Position numbers and translations under genes: made by a program | Part shown: positions 9,253 through 17,446 of the stretch, in pieces | How positions within the stretch are numbered: the stretch's first letter is position 1 | Layout of the letters: each line of letters opens with the position of its first letter | Notes under the pieces: model-generated | Database searches by the model: none | Told to the model about the DNA's origin: nothing | Seen by the model: the letters and a program-made list of their open reading frames with translations, nothing else | DNA from: Gemmatimonadaceae bacterium | Lineage (GTDB): Bacteria; Gemmatimonadota; Gemmatimonadetes; Gemmatimonadales; Gemmatimonadaceae | Reading direction: 5' to 3' | Length of the DNA stretch: 64,000 nucleotides | Assembly (NCBI GenBank): GCA_014377535.1 | Contig: JACMPK010000025.1 | Location: forward strand, 1-64,000

Positions 9253-9740
9253 GTCGTCGCCTCGCCTGCGAGCACGGTCTCGAGCGGTATGACACGCGCG
9301 GCCGGCACATCCTGCGCCGAGATCTCCACGCCGCCGGCCGCCATCGCGCGCAATTCCGCCTCCTCGGCATTCGTGAGGAAGATGTAGCGCAGCTTCTGCG
9401 CACGACCCGCGCGATGGTGCACGCCGCCGAGGTTTACGCGGCGCAGTGCCGGGATCGCGGCGCAGAGTCGCGCCATGGTGTCGATGTCGCCGGTGAGCAG
9501 CATGCCGGGTTTCGGGTCCGACGCAAAGCTCGCGTATTTCTCGATCGCCTGCGCCACGGAAACGAATTCCACGCGCATCTCGGGCGGCACGCCCATGCGA
9601 TACAGCTCCTGTTCCCACTCGCTGCCGGCAACTTCATCATCCACCAGCACGAGAAAGCGCAACTCGAGCGGCTGTCCCCATCCGACGACGACCTGGCCAT
9701 GAATGAGGCGGTCGTCGATGCGATGCAGTTCAATCGGCAC
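9249..9740 (-). CDS. PTS mannose/fructose/sorbose family EIIB component
   Basis: Cytoplasmic EIIB (163 aa, normal length) that receives phosphate from EIIA and hands it to the substrate at EIIC/EIID. The active-site histidine is His14 in RIDDRLIHGQV, the hallmark of this family. The rest of the Rossmann-like fold is recognisable (LVLVDDEVAGSEWEQ, VNLGGVHHR). The GTG start lies inside the end of the EIIA gene (11-bp overlap) and the stop overlaps EIIC, so expression is translationally coupled. Confidence 0.95.
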   Translation of the reverse strand: MPIELHRIDDRLIHGQVVVGWGQPLELRFLVLVDDEVAGSEWEQELYRMGVPPEMRVEFVSVAQAIEKYASFASDPKPGMLLTGDIDTMARLCAAIPALRRVNLGGVHHRAGRAQKLRYIFLTNAEEAELRAMAAGGVEISAQDVPAARVIPLETVLAGEATT

Positions 9741-10131
9741 GGACAGTTCCCCGCGCCACCATCATGGCGGCACGTCCTTTCTCCACCGCCGCATCGGCAG
9801 CGTGTTCGGTGCCCGGCGTGGCGAAGGCGTAGTCGAGCAGCACTGGCAGGCTCACTCCGGTGACCACCGTGACCTCGGGATGATCGCGTTGCGCGCGGCG
9901 CGCCGCCATTGTCGTGGAGCCCGCAGGCAGGTCGGTGAAGACGATCACGACACCGTCGGCGATGGCGTCACGCACCAGCGCCTCCGCGGCGCGTGTGTCG
10001 AGTCCGTAGTTGCTGGCCGTGCGAAACAGGTCGGCTCGACCTGTGATCGCGATCACCGCCGAGACGATACCTGACGCAAAATCCTTGTGACCAATCACTA
10101 AAGCGAGCGGCCGACCTTCCATGTCACTCAT
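9730..10131 (-). CDS. PTS mannose-family EIIA component
   Basis: Small cytoplasmic EIIA of the mannose class (133 aa; an internal ATG at codon 4 is an alternative start). The phosphorylatable histidine is probably His15 in LALVIGHKDFASG, in the position of His10 in the E. coli EIIA-Man domain. The following helix (GIVSAVIAITG) and the strand-turn GVVIVFTDLPAGSTT (family: DLxGGSP-like) support the fold. It overlaps hprK by 8 bp upstream and EIIB by 11 bp downstream. EIIA and EIIB are separate proteins here, not fused as in E. coli ManX. Confidence 0.93.
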   Translation of the reverse strand: MSDMEGRPLALVIGHKDFASGIVSAVIAITGRADLFRTASNYGLDTRAAEALVRDAIADGVVIVFTDLPAGSTTMAARRAQRDHPEVTVVTGVSLPVLLDYAFATPGTEHAADAAVEKGRAAMMVARGTVRAD

Positions 10132-11122
10132 TGTCTTCCTGCAAGTAGCGACGCACTTCGACCTCGCGGGGGCTCCGGCGCCGTTCCGTGGCGCTGCGCA
10201 TTCGTGCGATGAGTCGTTCGTTGAATTGCTCGGCGGGATTCACGCCAGCGTAGCGAAGAAGATGGTTCATCGCCAGCACCTCGAGAATCACGGTGATGTT
10301 CTTGCCCGGATTCAGCGGGACACAGATCCGGGGAATCTGGACCCCGAGAATGTCGGTGTTCTCAAGATCCAGCCCGGTGCGGTCCAGATGTGCATCGCCG
10401 CGCCAGAATTCCAGCTCGACGACCACCTCGATGCGCTTCTGCTGCCGCACCGCGCGAATGCCGAAGAGCGCCGGGATGTCCACCAGGCCGACGCCGCGGA
10501 TCTCCATGTGGTGACGCTGCAACTCGTGGCCTTTTCCGATCAGCACGTCGTTGCCGCGCTTGAGCACGATCACCATGTCGTCTGCAACCATGCGGTGTCC
10601 ACGCTCCACGAGGTCGAGCACGCATTCCGACTTGCCGATACCGCTCTGCCCGATGAGCAGCAATCCCACGCCATACACATCGGCGAGTGAACCGTGCAGC
10701 GTGGTGCGCGGCGCGAACTCCTCTTCCATCGCCGGCTTGATGCGGCGATAAAACTCGTTGGTCTTCAGCGGTGACCGAAACAGCGGCATGCCTGCTGCCG
10801 CTGCTTCGTGCACGAACTCGTCCGACAGCGTCAAACCCTTCGTGATGAAGCAGCAGGGGAAAGGCAGACGGAAGAACTGTTGCAGCACGTCGAGCCGCCG
10901 CGATTCCTCGAGCGAGGTGATGTAGGTGATCTCTGTTTCGCCGAGGATCTGGCAACGATCAGGGACGAACCGCTCGGTGTACCCCGCGAGAACGAGCCCG
11001 GGGCTGGATACCTCCGGGCTCGTCACAGGCCGGTCGAGACCGATAGGCTCGCCGATTGGTACCAATTCCAGCACGTCCTTCAGCCGATCGAAGAGTCGGC
11101 CGACCGAAAGAGTCGTCGTCAC
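10124..11122 (-). CDS. hprK: HPr kinase/phosphorylase
   Basis: HprK phosphorylates and dephosphorylates Ser46 of HPr according to metabolite levels. At 332 aa it is full length. The Walker A motif GQSGIGKS lies at residues 158-165, preceded by the conserved histidine (LHGSLADVYG, His143), and the family signature MEIRGVGLVDIPALFG follows at about 206-221. GTG 11122 overlaps the hpf stop by 4 bp and the 3' end overlaps EIIA by 8 bp. Its presence in the same operon as HPr and EI implies that PTS flux and a Ser-HPr signal are controlled together. No CcpA-like regulator or RapZ gene is seen in the window. Confidence 0.97.
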   Translation of the reverse strand: MTTTLSVGRLFDRLKDVLELVPIGEPIGLDRPVTSPEVSSPGLVLAGYTERFVPDRCQILGETEITYITSLEESRRLDVLQQFFRLPFPCCFITKGLTLSDEFVHEAAAAGMPLFRSPLKTNEFYRRIKPAMEEEFAPRTTLHGSLADVYGVGLLLIGQSGIGKSECVLDLVERGHRMVADDMVIVLKRGNDVLIGKGHELQRHHMEIRGVGLVDIPALFGIRAVRQQKRIEVVVELEFWRGDAHLDRTGLDLENTDILGVQIPRICVPLNPGKNITVILEVLAMNHLLRYAGVNPAEQFNERLIARMRSATERRRSPREVEVRRYLQEDNE

Positions 11123-11439
11123 GCGCTCCGCGTCGCCAAGGAGGTCAATCTTTCTCGCGTGCGTGCCTGATTCTTCTTGGGGATCTGCGCCTTGAGCCGG
11201 CTCAGGGCATCCGTCAGCGCCGTCGCGTAGGAGCGGGAACGCCCCTCGGCCACGAGATTTCTCTGTTTGGGCGCGTGCAGGACGATCTCGACCCGACGGG
11301 TCGGTCCATCGTCCTCGAAGCGTACCACGGCGTCGACAGCCCGCTGCAGACGGCGTCCGAACTTCTGGACCGCGCGCTCTGCGCGGCCTCGCAGCGGCTC
11401 GGGGATCGTGGCGTTATGCGCGTGAAAAATGATTTCCAC
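11119..11439 (-). CDS. hpf: Ribosome hibernation promoting factor, short form
   Basis: HPF/YfiA-type protein (106 aa) that binds the 30S subunit and inactivates ribosomes in stationary phase. The start chosen is GTG 11439 (VEIIFHAHNATIPEPLRG) because it is preceded by a good Shine-Dalgarno, AAGGAGG, 8 bases upstream; the longer frame would run into the glycosyltransferase. The domain spans the whole protein (beta-alpha-beta-beta-beta-alpha). There is no C-terminal dimerisation domain, so this is the short form that acts as monomer or with RMF-like partners. It overlaps the glycosyltransferase 3' end by 26 bp and hprK by 4 bp. An hpf-hprK pairing is also common in other phyla. Confidence 0.92.
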   Translation of the reverse strand: MEIIFHAHNATIPEPLRGRAERAVQKFGRRLQRAVDAVVRFEDDGPTRRVEIVLHAPKQRNLVAEGRSRSYATALTDALSRLKAQIPKKNQARTRERLTSLATRSA

Positions 11440-12550
11440 CAGCGTGCCCTCCTTCGCGCATCCTTTTTTGCAGGTGCGCCTCGGTGTGATCGGCCGCGGA
11501 CTCCCAGGTGAAGGATTCAGCGAATGCACGTCCGGCTGTCCCGAGTCGGGTGACCAGTGCCGGATCGGCGATGATTCGATCGTATGCGGCGGCGAGTTCA
11601 CTGACGTCGCCGTGCTTCACGAGGAATCCAGTCCGTCCGTCCAGCACTGATTCGCGCAGGCCCGGGGAGTCGGACGCCACCACTGGCGTCCCGCACGCCG
11701 CCGCCTCCAGGTTCGTGATCCCCCAACCCTCCTTCGGGGACGTCAGGCTCACGATCCACGCTCGACGGAGCAAGGCAGACTTCTCCGCCTCACTCACGAA
11801 TCCAAGAAACCGCACGCGGCGGCCAAGGTCAAGCGACTTCGCGAGGGCTTCGAGACGGGGACGATCGTCACCTGTTCCGGCAATCTCGAGCTGTGTCTGC
11901 CGATCCTCCATCGCCGCGACCGCGCGAATGATGAGTTCCACCCCCTTGTAGCGACGGAGCCGGCCGACGTAAGCGATGACGGGCGTTGGAGATCGCTCGT
12001 CGGGGGCCGGGGTGAACGCGTCGCTGTCGATGCCGCAGTAGATCACCCGCGTTCGCTCCACCGGAACACCGCGGGCCAGCAGGTCGCTGCGCGTGCTTTC
12101 GCTGATCGCCGTGAAATGACAGTGCCGATAGACGAGCGGAATGGCCCATTCGGCCGCCACGACGGTGCTGGCAATCGCCCAGCCCGCCTCGCGGAATGCC
12201 GTCCAGCCAAAGAGATGCGGCACCACGACATCCACCGGCTCCGTCACCCAGAGCGGCGAGAAGAGCGGCAGCTTGTTGATGTCCTCGATCACCATGTCGA
12301 AGGGCCTTTCGCGATGGAGCGCGCGGTACCTCGCGATCACGTGCAGCGCAAAGTTCCACCGCCCGCCGACACGGTGCACCGTGATGCCATCCAGCATCGC
12401 CTGCGGGGCACAGCCATCCCACCCGCTGCAGAGCAACGAGACGTCATGACCGCGCTGTGCGAGACGCCCGTAGATCTCATGCAGGTGTGCCTCGGCGCCG
12501 CCCGCCTGCGGGTTTTCGCGATCCAGCCAGTTGATGACGAGCAGTCGCAC
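11414..12550 (-). CDS. Glycosyltransferase family 4-like protein
   Basis: A GT-B-fold glycosyltransferase of 378 aa starting at GTG 12550. The N-terminal acceptor domain has the Gly-rich loop GGAEAHLHEIYGRLAQRGHDV; the C-terminal nucleotide-sugar domain shows VIAYVGRLRRYKGVELIIRAV, the IAGTGDD turn and the EGWGITNLEAAACGTPVVAS motif with the EX7E glutamates. Acceptor and sugar are not inferable; such enzymes build polysaccharides, glycolipids or modified cell-surface structures. It follows nusB with a 3-bp gap and overlaps hpf, so it lies within the same transcription run but has no obvious functional link. Confidence 0.9.
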   Translation of the reverse strand: MRLLVINWLDRENPQAGGAEAHLHEIYGRLAQRGHDVSLLCSGWDGCAPQAMLDGITVHRVGGRWNFALHVIARYRALHRERPFDMVIEDINKLPLFSPLWVTEPVDVVVPHLFGWTAFREAGWAIASTVVAAEWAIPLVYRHCHFTAISESTRSDLLARGVPVERTRVIYCGIDSDAFTPAPDERSPTPVIAYVGRLRRYKGVELIIRAVAAMEDRQTQLEIAGTGDDRPRLEALAKSLDLGRRVRFLGFVSEAEKSALLRRAWIVSLTSPKEGWGITNLEAAACGTPVVASDSPGLRESVLDGRTGFLVKHGDVSELAAAYDRIIADPALVTRLGTAGRAFAESFTWESAADHTEAHLQKRMREGGHAGGNHFSRA

Positions 12551-12553
12551 GGG

Positions 12554-12976
12554 TCAGAGCTTGTCGAGACGCCGCGCAAGCGCATCCAGCACGCCATTGA
12601 CGAACTTGGCACTCTGCTCCGACCCGAATCGCTCCGCGAGGCGCACGGCCTCCTGCAGGACGACGCGCGCGGGTGTCTCCATCTGGCGCAGCTCGGCGGC
12701 GGCAATGCGCAGTACGCAGCGCTCGATGGCGCCGAGTCGATCCATGCGCCAGTTCACCGTGATCGATTCGAGGTCGGCATCGATCGGCCCGAGATCCTTC
12801 TCCACCGCCGCGACGATGAGCGACGCGAACAGCCGCTCGTCACGCGGAATGCCGATGTCGTCCCACACGATGCGGGCGACGCTGGTGAGCGGATTCACGC
12901 GTCCGCGCACATCCCACGCATATACCGCCTGCAGGGCGCGCGACCGCGCCCGCGTCTCAAGCCTCGGCTTCGCCAT
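12554..12976 (-). CDS. nusB: Transcription antitermination protein NusB
   Basis: NusB (140 aa) binds boxA RNA with NusE (ribosomal protein S10) to promote antitermination on rRNA operons. The all-helical fold is recognisable from RSRALQAVYAWDV at the N-terminus, WRMDRLGAIERCVLRIAAAEL in the middle and VVLQEAVRLAERFGSEQSAKFVNGVLD near the end, all classical NusB segments. It overlaps the ribH 3' end by 20 bp. The ribH-nusB adjacency is widespread in bacteria. Confidence 0.96.
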   Translation of the reverse strand: MAKPRLETRARSRALQAVYAWDVRGRVNPLTSVARIVWDDIGIPRDERLFASLIVAAVEKDLGPIDADLESITVNWRMDRLGAIERCVLRIAAAELRQMETPARVVLQEAVRLAERFGSEQSAKFVNGVLDALARRLDKL

Positions 12977-13457
12977 CGTGCTCCTCCCCGACGGAGTCCA
13001 GACGCGCCAGCAGGTCGGTCATCTCGAGCGCGGCAAGTGCGGCGTCACGACCCTTGTTGCCGTGTGCACCGCCGGCGCGAGCCTCGGCCTGCGCCATGTC
13101 ATCCGTCGTGAGCAGCCCGAACCCGATGGGCACCTCGAAGTCCGTGCCAAGCTGCATGATGGCGCGCGAGACTTCGCCCGCGACATACTCGAAATGCGGC
13201 GTGCCACCCCGCACGACGGCGCCGACGACCACGCAGCAGTCGTACCGTCCGGTGCCGAGCAGCGCGCGTGTTGCCGTGGGCAGTTCCCACGCGCCCGGCA
13301 CGACGACCACGTCGATGTCGCTGAAGTCGACACCACATTCCACCAACGTCGCGACGGCGCCTTCACCGAGCGCCTGCGTGACGGTCTCGTTGAAACGACT
13401 GACGACCACGGCCACACGTCGGCCCTTTCCGTCGGGTGATCCGATGAACTCAGGCAT
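12957..13457 (-). CDS. ribH: 6,7-dimethyl-8-ribityllumazine synthase
   Basis: RibH (166 aa) condenses 5-amino-6-ribitylaminouracil with dihydroxybutanone phosphate in the penultimate step of riboflavin synthesis. Visible motifs: VVVSRFNETVT (substrate binding), VPGAWELP, and GAVVRGGTPHFEYVAGEV with the catalytic His88; further on IGFGLLTTDDMAQAEARAGG. The C-terminal tail is acidic. It overlaps ribBA by 8 bp and nusB by 20 bp. Confidence 0.96.
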   Translation of the reverse strand: MPEFIGSPDGKGRRVAVVVSRFNETVTQALGEGAVATLVECGVDFSDIDVVVVPGAWELPTATRALLGTGRYDCCVVVGAVVRGGTPHFEYVAGEVSRAIMQLGTDFEVPIGFGLLTTDDMAQAEARAGGAHGNKGRDAALAALEMTDLLARLDSVGEEHDGEAEA

Positions 13458-14667
13458 TGGGTGTCGCAGTGAATGGCAGGTGGCCCAGCTTGGACCGTTT
13501 CACCTTCAGGTACTGCGAGTTCTCGACGTTCAGCGGCGCCTCGAGACTCACCTTGCCGGCAACACGAAGCCCGTAACCTTCGAGGCCGACGATCTTCTTG
13601 GGATTGTTCGTGATGACGCGGATCGACTTGATGCCGAGATCGAGCAGGATCTGCGCACCGACACCGTAGTTGCGCAGGTCGGGTCCGAAGCCAAGTCGCT
13701 CGTTGGCCTCGACCGTATCCGCGCCAGCGTCCTGCAGCTCGTAGGCCCGCAGCTTGTTCAGCAGGCCGATGCCCCGCCCTTCCTGGTCGAGGTAGACGAT
13801 CACGCCACGCTGCTCGTGCACCACCATCTGCATCGTGGTCTCGAGCTGCCACCCGCAATCGCAGCGCAGCGAGTGGAACGTGTCACCCGTCAGGCACTTG
13901 GAGTGCATGCGCACCAGCACGTCCTCACCATTGGAAATGTCGCCATGGATCAGCGCGACATGTTCAGCGGTGTCCAGATCGTTGCGGAAGCCGACGATGC
14001 GGAACTCGCCGAACTCGGTGGGCAGTCGTGCTTCCGCCACCCGGTGCACGAGGCGCTCGGTCTGCAGGCGATGCGCGACGAGCTGCGCGACGGTGATGAA
14101 CGTCAGGCCGTGCTTCGTCGCGAACGCATCGAGCTGATCACGCTTCGCGGTGGTGCCATCGTCATTCAGGATTTCGCAGATCACGCCTGCCGGTGTCAGC
14201 CCTGCCATGCGTGCCAGGTCGACTGCGGCCTCGGTGTGTCCGACGCGCTTCAGCACACCACCTTCGCGGGCGCGCAGCGGATGAATGTGTCCCGGGCGCC
14301 GCAGGTCGGACGGCTGCGTGCGCGGATCGACGGCCACGCGAATCGTCTGCGCACGATCCTTCGCACTGATGCCGGTGGTAACGCCGAAGCGCTCGTCGGC
14401 GTCGATGCTGACCGTGAATGCGGTGCGGAATGCGTCGGTATTTTCCTTGCCCTGCGGCCCGAGCTCCAGCGCCTGCACGCGTTCCGGCGTCATGGCGAGA
14501 CAGATCATGCCCTTGGCCTGCAACATGAAGTTGATGATCTCAGGCGTAATCATCTCCGCCGCACAGATCAGGTCTCCCTCGTTCTCGCGATCCTCGTCAT
14601 CCGCGACGACGATGACCTTGCCCTGACGCAGGTCCTCGATGGCTTGTGCAATGGTGCCGAATGGCAT
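13450..14667 (-). CDS. ribBA: Bifunctional 3,4-dihydroxy-2-butanone-4-phosphate synthase / GTP cyclohydrolase II
   Basis: A 405-aa fusion of both entry enzymes of riboflavin synthesis. The RibB half (1-200) has DDEDRENEGD at 23-32 and the HIHPLRAREGGVLKRVGHTEAAVDL block at about 128-151. The RibA half has the zinc ligands Cys258, Cys269 and Cys271 (HSKCLTGDTFHSLRCDCGW) and DQEGRGIGL. ATG 14667 was chosen because it starts directly at the conserved MPFGTIAQAIEDLRQG; the longer frame is a shadow of ribE. It starts 7 bp after the ribE stop. Confidence 0.97.
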   Translation of the reverse strand: MPFGTIAQAIEDLRQGKVIVVADDEDRENEGDLICAAEMITPEIINFMLQAKGMICLAMTPERVQALELGPQGKENTDAFRTAFTVSIDADERFGVTTGISAKDRAQTIRVAVDPRTQPSDLRRPGHIHPLRAREGGVLKRVGHTEAAVDLARMAGLTPAGVICEILNDDGTTAKRDQLDAFATKHGLTFITVAQLVAHRLQTERLVHRVAEARLPTEFGEFRIVGFRNDLDTAEHVALIHGDISNGEDVLVRMHSKCLTGDTFHSLRCDCGWQLETTMQMVVHEQRGVIVYLDQEGRGIGLLNKLRAYELQDAGADTVEANERLGFGPDLRNYGVGAQILLDLGIKSIRVITNNPKKIVGLEGYGLRVAGKVSLEAPLNVENSQYLKVKRSKLGHLPFTATPNA

Positions 14668-14674
14668 GATGACG

Positions 14675-15346
14675 CTAATTCCCCATGCTGCGGAACAGCC
14701 CGAGAGCTGTGCCGAGCGTCTGCGGTGACAGTGCTGCGCCGGATGACGGCAGCGCGTTGAGGTAGGGTGTGAACAGGTGCTGGACGAATTTGCCGATGAC
14801 GTCGCACTCGAGGTGCACCTCGTCGCCACGCAGCCGGTCAACGAGCGTCGTGTGCCGCCAGGTGTACTCGATGATCGACAGGCCGAGCACTCCGGGTTCG
14901 GGCAGGTCGTTCACCGTCAGGCTGATGCCGTCGACACAGATGGACCCCTGCGGCACCAGCAGCGCCGCCACGGCAGGCGGTACGCGCACGAGAATGATCC
15001 AGGCGTCGTCCTGCTTCCGCATCGACGTGATTTTACCCACGCCATCGACATGCCCCTGCACCAGGTGACCGCCGAGCCGATCGCTGGGACGCATGGCGCG
15101 CTCGAGGTTTACGCGGCGGCCCTGTGTCCATGCCGCGAGTGCGGTGCGCTCGAGCGTCGTGACCACAGCGGCCACCGTGAACCAGTGCAGGCCATGCTCG
15201 CGCACCGTCAGGCACACGCCATCGAGCGCGATGCTTTCGCCGTCGAGCAGGTCGTCGTACCGGCACTGCACGCGGAACTCGCGGCCGGCGTCGGTGCGAC
15301 TGACCTGCTCGATGACGCCGATGTCGTCAACGAGTCCGGTGAACAC
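14675..15346 (-). CDS. ribE: Riboflavin synthase alpha subunit
   Basis: Catalyses dismutation of two 6,7-dimethyl-8-ribityllumazine molecules into riboflavin. GTG 15346 gives the classical N-terminus MFTGLVDDIGVIEQV and a 223-aa protein with the two internally repeated lumazine-binding domains: the first with DGESIALDGVCLTV and the second with GSICVDGISLTVND. The linker GGHLVQGHVDGVG is conserved. It overlaps the ribD 3' end by 20 bp, consistent with coupled translation. The C-terminus carries a short extension beyond the usual end. Confidence 0.95.
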   Translation of the reverse strand: MFTGLVDDIGVIEQVSRTDAGREFRVQCRYDDLLDGESIALDGVCLTVREHGLHWFTVAAVVTTLERTALAAWTQGRRVNLERAMRPSDRLGGHLVQGHVDGVGKITSMRKQDDAWIILVRVPPAVAALLVPQGSICVDGISLTVNDLPEPGVLGLSIIEYTWRHTTLVDRLRGDEVHLECDVIGKFVQHLFTPYLNALPSSGAALSPQTLGTALGLFRSMGN

Positions 15347-16427
15347 TTGAGGTAAGGTCGTAGATGGCCATGAGGTCGTCTCCCAGACGACGATGCGACA
15401 CCAGACGGTGACGCGCGGTGTGTTCGACGGGGACGTGAGCGCCGGACTGCAGGGGGCGCAATGCATTGGCGCCCAATCGGACCGGAGCGGTGAAGATAAC
15501 CAGCCGGTCCACCAGACCGGCTCCCAGCAGCGCATCCGCGAGCGCCGCACCGCCCTCGCAGTAGATCGAACCGATTCCTGTCGCGCGCAACATCAGCAGC
15601 TGCGCCTCCAGACCATCAGCCAACATGACGTGAACGCCGGACGCCTCAAAAGCGCTCCGCCGGTGCGCCTCGAGGTGCGTGGCGACCAGCAGGACAGGCG
15701 TTTCCCGCGCCGTGCGCACGAGGTGCGAGTCGAGCGGCAGCCGACCGGTGCGGTCGAACACGATGCGTGCCGGCGTCGTGCGTGGCCGCGGCAGGGTGCG
15801 CGCCGTGAGTTGCGGATCGTCGGCGATGGCGGTGCCGACGCCGACTGCCACGCCCGCGGGCTCGGCGGCCTGGCGGTGCACCTCGCGGCGCGCGGCGGGG
15901 CCCGTGAGCCAGGTGGGCACACGACGCGAATCGGTGATCGCGCCATCCAGCGTCCGCGCGAGCTTCAGCGTCACGAAAGGGCGATCGCTTGCGAACTGGT
16001 GATGAAAGGCGGGATTCTGGTCCAGCGCCGCCAGCGCCTCGATACCGCCCAGCACCTCGATTCCGGCTGCCCGCAGCCGGTCGGCACCGCCACGCATTGC
16101 CGGATTCGGATCGCTGGCGGCAAAGACCACGCGCCGCACGCCAGCGGCAATGATCGCATCGACGCAGGGCGGCGTGCGCCCGAATGCGTTGCAGGGTTCC
16201 AGCGAGACGAAGATGCTTGCGCCTGCTGCCAGCACGCCCGCCGCGGATAGTGCCTGCACCTCGGCATGCGGGCCGCCAGCGGGTTGCGTGCAGCCTTCAC
16301 CCACGACCTGGCCGTCACGCACGACGACGGCGCCGACCATCGGGTTCGGCGCCGTCGTTCCGCGTCCGCGCAACGCGAGCGTCAGGGCGCGACGCATGAA
16401 GCGGCCGTCAGTCGTGCGTGCGCTCAC
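15327..16427 (-). CDS. ribD: Bifunctional riboflavin biosynthesis deaminase/reductase RibD
   Basis: RibD (366 aa, GTG start) deaminates the pyrimidine intermediate and then reduces its ribosyl chain. The deaminase domain (1-145) carries zinc ligands His54 with Glu56 (PHAEVQAL), Cys79 and Cys88 (EPCNAFGRTPPC). Most homologues have a histidine in the EPC-x-H-x-GRTPPC stretch, which here is replaced by Ala (Cys-Asn-Ala-Phe); the zinc ligands themselves are intact. The reductase domain follows from about 150 (FVTLKLARTLDGAI... YCEGGAALADALLGAGLVD). It is the first rib gene, only 21 bp after an outer-membrane protein gene, leaving no room for an FMN riboswitch. Confidence 0.95.
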   Translation of the reverse strand: MSARTTDGRFMRRALTLALRGRGTTAPNPMVGAVVVRDGQVVGEGCTQPAGGPHAEVQALSAAGVLAAGASIFVSLEPCNAFGRTPPCVDAIIAAGVRRVVFAASDPNPAMRGGADRLRAAGIEVLGGIEALAALDQNPAFHHQFASDRPFVTLKLARTLDGAITDSRRVPTWLTGPAARREVHRQAAEPAGVAVGVGTAIADDPQLTARTLPRPRTTPARIVFDRTGRLPLDSHLVRTARETPVLLVATHLEAHRRSAFEASGVHVMLADGLEAQLLMLRATGIGSIYCEGGAALADALLGAGLVDRLVIFTAPVRLGANALRPLQSGAHVPVEHTARHRLVSHRRLGDDLMAIYDLTSSVHRTR

Positions 16428-16448
16428 CGTGGCACGTATCGCATGCGA

Positions 16449-17444
16449 TCAGAAGCCCAGTCGCAGGCCGACGGAGCCGAAGAGACGCGGCGCGTTCAAC
16501 GTGACGTCGGTGAACGTGTTGTACGTGCTGACGCTGTCGCCGCCGAACGTGCTGCCGGCTTCCGCCGCAAGACGCACTTTCAGGATGTTCAGCGCGACGG
16601 AGCCATATGCCGCATTCCGCTTGACCTGCTGCGTGAGCACCAACGCGCCGGTGACAGGCGCGCCAAACGCCGGCGTGACGCGTGCGCGCAATTGCGAGAA
16701 GGTGCGATACCGATCCTGCCCGACGCCGCCGCCAATCTCGATGAAGCCGAGCCTCTTGGAGATGCCGAGTCGCAGGGCGTCGTTCCGAATGCTCAGGTCA
16801 CCCAGCGTCAGGCTGTCGTCGGCGGTCGCAGCACGCTGCGTGGATGGAAGGCCAGTCGAGAATGTGGCCGTAGGCAGCGAGCGCCGGAAATAGCTCACCG
16901 CCACTGCCGGCACCATCTGCCGATCGGCAAGCAGCCCGACGCGCGCGCCGTAGCCAAGCTTGAGCGATCCGTTGGTCGTGCGGACGCTGAAGTCCCCGAT
17001 CGTGCGATTCGGGATATATGCGACGTTCGCGAGCACTTCAACCGAAAACAGCCGCTGCACACCGACGAAAAAGCCTGGGAAGACGCCGATGGCGACATCG
17101 AGTGCCGGCGCCGGCACGGGCACGCGTCCGGTCGGGATCGCGCTGCGCACGATGCCGCTGGTGGACAGGCGCTGGTTGCGAAGCTGCGGCACACGACCGT
17201 CCACCGCGTTGACGCGCAAGCCGATCGAGAACCCGCGCACCGCGTCGGACGAACCCAGCACCGGCCCGCCGCCGGCCAACGCGCCCTGCACCTGCGGTGC
17301 GAACATCGTGAAGATGTCCGTTCCCTTCTGGCATGCATCACGCAGCACGACCGGCTGCGCTGCACATTGCGTCGATTGGGCCGCGAGCGGCTGTGCGAGC
17401 GCGAGCGTGCTTGCGACGACGAATCCCACGTCACGGAAGCGCAT
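16449..17444 (-). CDS. Predicted outer-membrane beta-barrel protein, function unknown
   Basis: ATG 17444 yields 331 aa with a clear signal peptide (MRFRDVGFVVASTLALAQPLAAQ, cleavage around AAQ). The mature part is strand-rich with alternating polar/hydrophobic residues, Gly/Tyr-rich turns and a C-terminal GLRLGF ending in phenylalanine, the usual BAM recognition signature. Two cysteines soon after the cleavage site (TQCAAQ, RDACQKG) could form a disulfide. It starts 2 bp after the purM stop and precedes ribD by 21 bp, so it is embedded in a biosynthetic run. No specific family recognised; a role as porin or surface protein is inference. Confidence 0.78.
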   Translation of the reverse strand: MRFRDVGFVVASTLALAQPLAAQSTQCAAQPVVLRDACQKGTDIFTMFAPQVQGALAGGGPVLGSSDAVRGFSIGLRVNAVDGRVPQLRNQRLSTSGIVRSAIPTGRVPVPAPALDVAIGVFPGFFVGVQRLFSVEVLANVAYIPNRTIGDFSVRTTNGSLKLGYGARVGLLADRQMVPAVAVSYFRRSLPTATFSTGLPSTQRAATADDSLTLGDLSIRNDALRLGISKRLGFIEIGGGVGQDRYRTFSQLRARVTPAFGAPVTGALVLTQQVKRNAAYGSVALNILKVRLAAEAGSTFGGDSVSTYNTFTDVTLNAPRLFGSVGLRLGF

Positions 17445-17446
17445 GA

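Noticed and set aside
16428..16448. Looked for an FMN riboswitch before ribD
   Set aside because: Only 21 bp separate ribD from the preceding gene, and no FMN-element consensus is visible there.
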